Shown here in pieces: positions 58,016 to 64,000 of a stretch of 64,000 bases of DNA (within the stretch, counting starts at the first letter, position 1; every line of letters begins with the position of its first letter). A program made the translations under genes and the position numbers. Source of the DNA: Herbinix luporum (GTDB lineage: Bacteria > Bacillota > Clostridia > Lachnospirales > Lachnospiraceae); the NCBI RefSeq assembly GCF_900070325.1, contig NZ_LN879430.1:2394501-2458500 (forward strand), read 5' to 3'. The notes under the pieces are model-generated. The model saw nothing but the letters and a program-made list of their open reading frames with translations. It was not told where the DNA came from and searched no databases.

Positions 58016-59071
58016 ATGGCAGATGTAAAATCCTTGATAGTAAAGCTGGAAACTAACAAAATCTTATCAAAAGAAGAATTTCATACTTTGCTTAACCATA
58101 TCTCCGATGAAGATTTACTTTATCTAAGGGAGAGGGCCTGTATTACTGCCAGAAAACATTTCGGCAATAAGATTTATATCCGGGGATTAATAGAATTTAC
58201 AAACCACTGCAAAAATGACTGCTACTATTGCGGAATACGGCGGAGCAATGAAAATGTCCATAGATATCGCCTAAGTGAAGAAGACATTCTTAAATGTGCA
58301 GATACAGGTTACTTACTTGGATTTAGAACCTTTGTGCTTCAAGGAGGAGAAGATGGCCATTATACGGACGATTACATAGTTACTCTTATTAAATCCATTA
58401 AAGAAAAATATCCCGACTGTGCCGTTACCCTTTCCATCGGAGAAAAAAGTTATGATAGCTATAAACGCTACTTTGAAGCCGGGGCTGATCGTTATCTTTT
58501 AAGACATGAAACTGCTAATAAAGAACACTATCAAAAACTTCATCCCCCCTCACTATCCCTAGATAAAAGAATACAAAGTCTTTTGAATTTAAAAAAGATT
58601 GGCTTTCAGGTAGGAGCAGGTTTTATGGTTGGCTCCCCCTATCAAAGAACAGAAAACCTTGTGGAAGACCTTCTTTTTCTTAAAGAACTTTCTCCACATA
58701 TGGTAGGCATTGGTCCATTTATCCCCCATCATCAGACACCCTTTGCAGATAAAAGTCAGGGTTCTTTACGCCAAACCCTCTTAATGCTTAGTATAATCCG
58801 TCTTATGCTACCTAATGTACTGCTTCCTGCCACAACAGCCTTAGGTACCATACATCCGGACGGTAGGGAGATGGGCATCCTATCCGGGGCCAATGTTGTT
58901 ATGCCTAACCTATCTCCCACTTCAGTGAGAAAAGATTATGAGCTGTACGATAATAAAATCTGTACCGGGGATGAGGCTGCAGAATGTAGATATTGTCTTG
59001 AAAGAAGGGTAAATCGTATCGGTTATCAGTTAGTTGTTGATCGTGGGGATTATAAATTATCCGGTAACTAA
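58016..59071 (+). CDS. hydE: [FeFe]-hydrogenase maturase HydE (radical SAM)
   Basis: Radical SAM enzyme of 351 aa that helps build the dithiomethylamine-bridged diiron subcluster of the H-cluster. The [4Fe-4S]/SAM motif CKNDCYYCG is near residue 63. Other features are FVLQGGEDGHYTDDYI, GADRYLLRHETANKEHYQKL and GIGPFIPHHQTPF. The C-terminal Cys cluster CTGDEAAECRYC is near 320. First gene of a compact hydE-hydG-hydF operon. The hydrogenase itself is not in this window. Confidence 0.95.
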   Translation: MADVKSLIVKLETNKILSKEEFHTLLNHISDEDLLYLRERACITARKHFGNKIYIRGLIEFTNHCKNDCYYCGIRRSNENVHRYRLSEEDILKCADTGYLLGFRTFVLQGGEDGHYTDDYIVTLIKSIKEKYPDCAVTLSIGEKSYDSYKRYFEAGADRYLLRHETANKEHYQKLHPPSLSLDKRIQSLLNLKKIGFQVGAGFMVGSPYQRTENLVEDLLFLKELSPHMVGIGPFIPHHQTPFADKSQGSLRQTLLMLSIIRLMLPNVLLPATTALGTIHPDGREMGILSGANVVMPNLSPTSVRKDYELYDNKICTGDEAAECRYCLERRVNRIGYQLVVDRGDYKLSGN

Positions 59072-59107
59072 TTAAGATATTTTTAAATATTAAGGAGGCT
59101 AGTCATT

Positions 59108-60526
59108 ATGTATGACCTAAAATCTAAAAAAGCAGAAGAATTTATTAGTCATGAGGAGATTCTAGAGACTCTTGAGTATGCCAAAGCCAACAAAAATAAT
59201 AAAGAGTTAATAGATAGCATTATAAGGAAAGCTGAAAACTTAAAGGGGCTAAGCCATCGTGAGGCAGCCCTATTACTGGAATGTGATATGGAAGAAGAAA
59301 TCCAAAGAATATATACCCTTGCCAAAAAAATTAAGCAAAAATTCTATGGCAACCGTATTGTTATGTTCGCCCCATTATACCTTTCTAACTACTGTGTAAA
59401 CGGTTGTGTTTATTGCCCATATCACCTTGTTAACAAGCAGATTCCCAGAAAAAAATTAAGCCAAGAGCAAATCCGCCAGGAAGTAATCGCCCTGCAGGAT
59501 ATGGGCCACAAACGGCTAGCTTTAGAGGCCGGTGAAGATCCTGTTCATAATCCTATTGAGTATATATTAGAAAGTATTGATACTATATACTCCATCAAAC
59601 ACAAAAACGGTTCCATTCGACGGGTAAATGTAAATATAGCCGCAACCACAGTTGAAAATTACCGCAAATTAAAAGAAGCAGGAATAGGTACATATATCTT
59701 ATTCCAAGAAACCTATCATAAAGAAAACTATGAAAAACTTCATCCTACCGGTCCAAAACATGATTATGCCTATCATACAGAAGCCATGGATCGGGCCATG
59801 GAAGGGGGCATAGATGATGTAGGACTAGGGGTACTCTTTGGCCTTAATAACTACAAATATGATTTTGTGGGAATCTTAATGCATGCCGAACATTTGGAAG
59901 CAGCTTTCGGAGTGGGTCCTCACACCATCAGTGTGCCAAGAATTCGTCCCGCCGATGATATCGATCCAAGCAAATTTTCCGATGGAATTTCCGACGATAT
60001 CTTTGCAAAAATAGTAGCAATATTAAGAATTGCAGTACCTTATACCGGCTTAATCGTATCTACCAGGGAATCACAAAAGAGCAGAGAAAAAGTGTTAGAG
60101 CTGGGGGTAACACAAATCAGCGGAGGATCTAGAACTAACGTAGGAGGCTATGCAACCACAGAGCCTGAGGATGAAGATACCTCCCAATTTGAATTAGAAG
60201 ATAGGCGCACCTTAGACCAGATTGTAAACTGGCTTCTAAGCCTTGGCTATATTCCAAGCTTTTGTACTGCTTGCTACCGTGAAGGCCGTACGGGAGATAG
60301 ATTTATGTCCTTAGTCAAATCCGGTCAAATAGCCAACTGCTGCCAACCCAATGCCCTTATGACCTTAAAAGAATATCTTGAAGATTATGCCTCTTTAGAT
60401 ACTAAAGCAAAAGGTGAAACTTTAATTATTGATGAATTAAAACATATTACCAATGAAAAGGTAAAAAACATAGTAATAGACAAACTCCGGCTTATAGCAG
60501 AAGGATATAGGGATTTTAGATTTTAA
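59108..60526 (+). CDS. hydG: [FeFe]-hydrogenase maturase HydG (tyrosine lyase)
   Basis: Radical SAM tyrosine lyase of 472 aa producing CO and CN ligands for the H-cluster. The SAM-cluster motif is CVNGCVYCPYH near residue 97. The second-cluster motif is at the C-terminus, FCTACYREGRTGDRFM followed by CCQPNALMT, giving the CX2CX22C spacing specific to HydG. GISGGSRTNVGGY-like text is present as ISGGSRTNVGGYATTEP. AAGGAGG precedes the ATG; 36 bp after hydE. Confidence 0.96.
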   Translation: MYDLKSKKAEEFISHEEILETLEYAKANKNNKELIDSIIRKAENLKGLSHREAALLLECDMEEEIQRIYTLAKKIKQKFYGNRIVMFAPLYLSNYCVNGCVYCPYHLVNKQIPRKKLSQEQIRQEVIALQDMGHKRLALEAGEDPVHNPIEYILESIDTIYSIKHKNGSIRRVNVNIAATTVENYRKLKEAGIGTYILFQETYHKENYEKLHPTGPKHDYAYHTEAMDRAMEGGIDDVGLGVLFGLNNYKYDFVGILMHAEHLEAAFGVGPHTISVPRIRPADDIDPSKFSDGISDDIFAKIVAILRIAVPYTGLIVSTRESQKSREKVLELGVTQISGGSRTNVGGYATTEPEDEDTSQFELEDRRTLDQIVNWLLSLGYIPSFCTACYREGRTGDRFMSLVKSGQIANCCQPNALMTLKEYLEDYASLDTKAKGETLIIDELKHITNEKVKNIVIDKLRLIAEGYRDFRF

Positions 60527-60553
60527 CCATTAAATATATGAAAGGAAAAAGGT

Positions 60554-61750
60554 ATGAGCATAAATAATACTCCCAGGGCCAACCGGCTACATATCGGAAT
60601 ATTCGGAAAACGAAACAGCGGTAAATCAAGCCTAATCAATGCTTTAACCGGTCAGGATATATCAGTGGTTTCTGATATTGCCGGTACCACTACAGATCCG
60701 GTATATAAGGCTATGGAGATTCAGGGTATCGGACCATGTGTACTGATTGATACTGCCGGCTTTGATGATTTCGGTAGTCTTGGTAAAATGCGAGTAGAAC
60801 AAAGTAAAAAAGCCATGGAAAAAACCGATATTGCCTTAATTGTTTTTACCGATGAGGATATTACTATAGAAGCAAAATGGATTAAAGAATTTCAAGGCCG
60901 TAACACACCCTTTATTCCTCTGATTAACAAGATTGATAAATTAGATAGGCCAACCATAGATACTATACGCAGCAAAATTAACTCCATATGTAAGGAAGAA
61001 GCCATCTGTATTAGTGCCCTAACCAAAACCGGTATAGATAATATCCGTGAAGCTATTCTAAGAAAGCTTCCCCAGGATTATGATGCTAAAGACATAACCG
61101 GGAATCTGGTTCAGGAAAATGATATAGTTCTACTGGTTATGCCTCAAGATATACAGGCACCAAAAGGAAGGTTAATTCTCCCTCAGGTTCAAACCATAAG
61201 GGAATTACTGGACAAAAAATGTATAGTCATATCATGTACAGCCGACAAGGTCACACAGGCTTTAGCCAGTCTTTTATCTCCCCCAAAACTAATAATAACA
61301 GACTCCCAGGTCTTTTCAGAGGTCTATAAGGTAAAACCGGCCCAAAGCCTTCTTACCAGCTTCTCAGTACTTTTTGCCGCTCTTAAGGGGGATATGGATT
61401 ATTTTCTAAAAAGTGTGGCCAAGATTGATGACTTAACTACAGCTTCCAAAGTCCTTATAGCTGAAGCATGTACCCATGTTCCCTTAAAAGAAGATATAGG
61501 AACAGTTAAAATTCCTAGGCTGTTAAGAAAAAAAGTAGGTGAAAAATTAACAATTATCAATGTCCGTGGCAATGATTTTCCTAAAGACCTTACGGACTAC
61601 GACCTTATTATCCAATGTGGCTCTTGTATGTTTAATCGTAAATTTGTTCTAAACCGGGTAGAAGAAGCTAAGAAGCAGCAAGTACCTATGACCAACTATG
61701 GGATAGTCCTTGCCTATTTATCCGGCATACTGGATAAAATCTGCACCTGA
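60554..61750 (+). CDS. hydF: [FeFe]-hydrogenase maturation GTPase HydF
   Basis: Scaffold protein of 398 aa that receives the diiron precursor and passes it to the hydrogenase. The GTPase domain has G1 GKRNSGKSSLINALTG, G3 DTAGFDD and G4 NKIDKLD. The middle dimerisation domain precedes a C-terminal cluster-binding domain with CTHVPLKED and CGSCMFNRK, the CxH...CxxC ligands. 27 bp after hydG; an inverted repeat follows the stop. Confidence 0.96.
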   Translation: MSINNTPRANRLHIGIFGKRNSGKSSLINALTGQDISVVSDIAGTTTDPVYKAMEIQGIGPCVLIDTAGFDDFGSLGKMRVEQSKKAMEKTDIALIVFTDEDITIEAKWIKEFQGRNTPFIPLINKIDKLDRPTIDTIRSKINSICKEEAICISALTKTGIDNIREAILRKLPQDYDAKDITGNLVQENDIVLLVMPQDIQAPKGRLILPQVQTIRELLDKKCIVISCTADKVTQALASLLSPPKLIITDSQVFSEVYKVKPAQSLLTSFSVLFAALKGDMDYFLKSVAKIDDLTTASKVLIAEACTHVPLKEDIGTVKIPRLLRKKVGEKLTIINVRGNDFPKDLTDYDLIIQCGSCMFNRKFVLNRVEEAKKQQVPMTNYGIVLAYLSGILDKICT

Positions 61751-61773
61751 AATTATATAACAAAATAACATAA

Positions 61774-61810
61774 GCCAGACTTGTGTCTACAACTTAGATA
61801 CAAGTCTGGC
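61774..61810. terminator. hairpin between hydF and the GH3 gene
   Basis: GCCAGACTTGTGTCTA (61774-61789) pairs with TAGATACAAGTCTGGC (61795-61810), one wobble. The convergent genes suggest a bidirectional terminator; T-tracts are weak on both sides. Confidence 0.7.
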
Positions 61811-61844
61811 CGGTATAAATCTGTATTAAATTCAACTATCTTAT

Positions 61845-63683
61845 TTATTCATAGGTCAAACCATATCCTACTTCAAACAATAACTTAGCATCCTCTTTTC
61901 CGATATCATCTACACTTTCATAATAGGGCATAGGAAGCTTTCCCGTAAATGGAGCCTCACCGGATAAAACAGAAGCAACACCGTCTCCTTCAGAGCCTGG
62001 AAGATAACACATTACAAGACCATCCCAGTCATCTATATAATCACTGATAATTACATTTCTACCGGCAATAAGTAGAGTAATCACCGGCTTATTTAAGCTT
62101 TTAGCCAAATCAATAGCAGCCTTATTATCCTTATGAGCTTTTTCACCGACTATGGATAAATCCTTGGTATCTCCCATAAATTCCGCATATGGCACTTCTC
62201 CTATAGCCAGTAATACTATATCAGCTTCTTTTGCTTGTTCTTTATCTGTTATAATTTCATAACCATATTTTTTGCCATACTCCATAAGGCCTTCTAAGAT
62301 GGTAACTCCCTCTGTAACCTTACTTCCGCCTATATCCATATCTCCCTGCCAAGTAAGTCCCCATCCGCCACACTGCATTCCCATATTATTTGCAGCAGGG
62401 CCGGTAACAAAAATCTTTTGTCCCTTTTGCAGGGGAAGAATATTATTGTTATTTTTAAGTAGTACCAAAGACTTTTCAACCAATTGTTTGGCAAGCTTTC
62501 TATATTCTTTACTTCCCAGCTCATTAACCTCTTTACTAACCTTATTCAAATATGGATCATCAAATAATCCCATATCTTGTTTTACAGTTAAAATTCTAGT
62601 GACGGCATCATCAATTCTCTCTTCTCTTATCTTGCCCTCCTTTACTGCATTTACAAGGGTCATGTGTGCTTTTTCATAAGTAAAGGGCTCCATCAGCATA
62701 TCTATACCGGCATTTACCGCCTTAATAACATTTTCCTCATAGCTACTTCCACTAAGGCCAGATACAGCCTCCCAATCAGATACCACAAAACCTTTAAATC
62801 CATATTCATCCTTTAGTACCTTAGTAAGAAGATACTCATGCTCATGGAGTTTAACTCCGTTCCATGAAGAAAATGAGGCCATAATTATCTTAACACCCTG
62901 GTCTACTAATTCCTTATAAGGTAGAAGATGTGTATTTCTAAGTTCTTCCTCTGATAAAATGGCATCTCCCCGGTCTATAAGATAATCCCCCTCACCGGTT
63001 CCAAATACCGCTCCTCCATCTGCCACATAATGCTTAGCAGTTGCAACAACCCCATGATCTGCCTGACCTTTGACATAGGCATGAGCCAGTTTCGTAACTA
63101 TATCAGGATTACTGGAATAGCATTCATAAGTCCTTCCCCATCTAGGATCCGTATTTACCGCTACACAGGGCGAAAAGTTCCAAGGCACTCTTATTAGCTT
63201 CATCTCTTCGGCAACCGCAGCTCCCATCTTGTACATAAGCTCCGGATCATTAGCTGCCCCAAGACCTATATTATGAGGAAAAACCACTGCCCCCTTAACA
63301 AGGGCCAAACCATGTACAGCATCGACACCATATATAATAGGTATACCCTTATCTGTACTTAAGGCTGCCCCCTGATAATTTGATATCATATCTTGCCAAT
63401 CTTCTATGGTGTTATTTTTAGGATAGGAGCCCCCTCCACTTAGTACAGAACCAAGCCACAATCTGTTAACATCATTATAAGGCATACTATCTCTAGCTCC
63501 CTGAACCATTTGTCCCACCTTTTCCTCCAAGGTCATGGAAGCTAGCAGTTCTTCAATTGATGTATCCTTTGAAAGACCTGTTTGTGGCAGGTCGGAGTCT
63601 ACATCTGATGATTTGTTCTTAGTACAAGCTGATAACATAAAAATGATAACTAATAGTAAGGCTAAATATTTATACCCCTTCAT
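61845..63683 (-). CDS. GH3 beta-glucosidase lipoprotein
   Basis: Extracellular, membrane-anchored glycoside hydrolase family 3 enzyme of 612 aa. The lipobox is LSAC at residue 20 after a hydrophobic signal. The N-terminal TIM barrel (about 45-380) has PWNFSPCVAVNTDPRWGRTY, AKHYVADGG and the catalytic nucleophile Asp in GFVVSDWEAVSGL. The C-terminal alpha/beta sandwich starts near LLKNNNNILPL and holds the predicted acid/base region. It lacks the fibronectin-III-like domain. Layout is that of exo-beta-glucan glucohydrolases, releasing glucose from beta-glucans or cello-oligosaccharides. Confidence 0.92.
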   Translation of the reverse strand: MKGYKYLALLLVIIFMLSACTKNKSSDVDSDLPQTGLSKDTSIEELLASMTLEEKVGQMVQGARDSMPYNDVNRLWLGSVLSGGGSYPKNNTIEDWQDMISNYQGAALSTDKGIPIIYGVDAVHGLALVKGAVVFPHNIGLGAANDPELMYKMGAAVAEEMKLIRVPWNFSPCVAVNTDPRWGRTYECYSSNPDIVTKLAHAYVKGQADHGVVATAKHYVADGGAVFGTGEGDYLIDRGDAILSEEELRNTHLLPYKELVDQGVKIIMASFSSWNGVKLHEHEYLLTKVLKDEYGFKGFVVSDWEAVSGLSGSSYEENVIKAVNAGIDMLMEPFTYEKAHMTLVNAVKEGKIREERIDDAVTRILTVKQDMGLFDDPYLNKVSKEVNELGSKEYRKLAKQLVEKSLVLLKNNNNILPLQKGQKIFVTGPAANNMGMQCGGWGLTWQGDMDIGGSKVTEGVTILEGLMEYGKKYGYEIITDKEQAKEADIVLLAIGEVPYAEFMGDTKDLSIVGEKAHKDNKAAIDLAKSLNKPVITLLIAGRNVIISDYIDDWDGLVMCYLPGSEGDGVASVLSGEAPFTGKLPMPYYESVDDIGKEDAKLLFEVGYGLTYE

Positions 63684-63770
63684 AATATGACCCTCCCTTT
63701 TTTTCTTAATTATACTCCATTTATTGGAAAATTAATATAGGGAAATATGGTCTATTAGAAGGGGAAAAAA

Positions 63771-64000
63771 TTAATCTAACTTAAAATTTCGATTTCTATA
63801 ATAACTAACAACCCTATAATCAATTGCATCTTTCATATGTTTTAAAAATGCATCTAACTTTATTACATTTTTTAAGCTGTCATCTAGTGCTAATAAGCTT
63901 CCATCTTTCTTCTTAAAAAAATCACCGTGGGTTTTTACCATAAAATTAATGGGATTATCTTTGGCTAATTTAATGTATTCTTTTTTACCCCAGCTTTCAA
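63771..64000 (-). CDS. partial gene, C-terminal 76 codons, unrecognised
   Basis: The frame ends at 63771 and is open to the right edge. It reads ESWGKKEYIKLAKDNPINFM, then KTHGDFFKKKDGSLLALDDS and HMKDAIDYRVVSYYRNRNFK. It is charged, soluble and helical, without a motif I recognise. The start lies beyond the window. Confidence 0.6.
   Translation of the reverse strand, partial: ESWGKKEYIKLAKDNPINFMVKTHGDFFKKKDGSLLALDDSLKNVIKLDAFLKHMKDAIDYRVVSYYRNRNFKLD

Noticed and set aside
1..64000. CRISPR array or prophage
   Set aside because: No regularly spaced repeats, cas genes or phage structural genes were seen; repeats found are IS, att sites and hairpins.

Overview
The window is AT-rich, Gram-positive-type DNA, most consistent with a fermentative, spore-forming anaerobe of the Clostridia (Lachnospiraceae-like). 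The evidence is the complete hydE-hydG-hydF set for [FeFe]-hydrogenase maturation, a rex-adhE operon, adenosylcobalamin-dependent nrdJ, a T-box leader on serS, a CotH-like protein and a CotA-like multicopper oxidase remnant, strong AAGGAGG ribosome binding sites, and sigma-A promoters with 16-17 bp spacers. I cannot name the species from sequence alone.

Layout. 1-14.9 kb is ordinary chromosome: an ABC ATPase, an AI-2E family permease, a moxR/DUF58/transglutaminase operon, a PrsA-like foldase, the TrkA/TrkH potassium system, a DUF3298 protein and nrdJ. The nrdJ promoter has an NrdR-type box at the start site. The divergent nrdJ/serS intergenic region is split at 14898-22337 by two identical 1621-bp ISLre2-family insertion sequences (IS) enclosing 4.2 kb. 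The enclosed DNA is a rolling-circle plasmid (Rep, pC194-like origin, MobV relaxase, candidate oriT and single-strand origin, secreted toxin-like protein plus small partner). Its rep gene is cut by the IS, and the two halves lie at opposite ends of the segment; joining them as a circle restores a 361-codon frame. The 9-bp repeats are arranged as expected for an IS-mediated plasmid cointegrate.

22.3-35.5 kb returns to chromosome: serS with its T-box, cotH, a decayed multicopper oxidase, a YbaK-type deacylase, an ArsR/DUF2087 regulator, a LysR regulator, and rex-adhE-kinase. rex has a Rex box and apparently an AUA start codon.

35.5-50.2 kb is a 14.7-kb island in a tRNA-Leu gene. It is bounded by 26-bp direct repeats of the tRNA 3' end, and its tyrosine integrase lies beside the intact tRNA. 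It is full of IS debris (IS66, IS3, IS110, ISLre2). A core of visibly higher GC holds a bacteriocin-like operon: a secreted peptide gene, two FtsX/MacB-like membrane proteins, an ABC ATPase, a small protein and a MagIII-like glycosylase. Two key genes are cut by clean IS insertions with target duplications: the integrase (ISLre2) and the secreted peptide gene (IS3, inside the signal peptide). Removing the IS plus one target copy restores both frames exactly. The peptide gene is also bracketed by a perfect 29-bp inverted repeat.

50.2-64 kb is chromosome: tRNA-Leu, a RecQ remnant, a FAD/Rieske oxidoreductase, tRNA-Asn, tRNA-Leu, a secreted beta-helix/ricin protein, a HigBA-like toxin-antitoxin pair with two palindromic operators, hydEGF behind a structured leader ending in a terminator, a GH3 beta-glucosidase lipoprotein, and the end of an unrecognised gene at the right edge.
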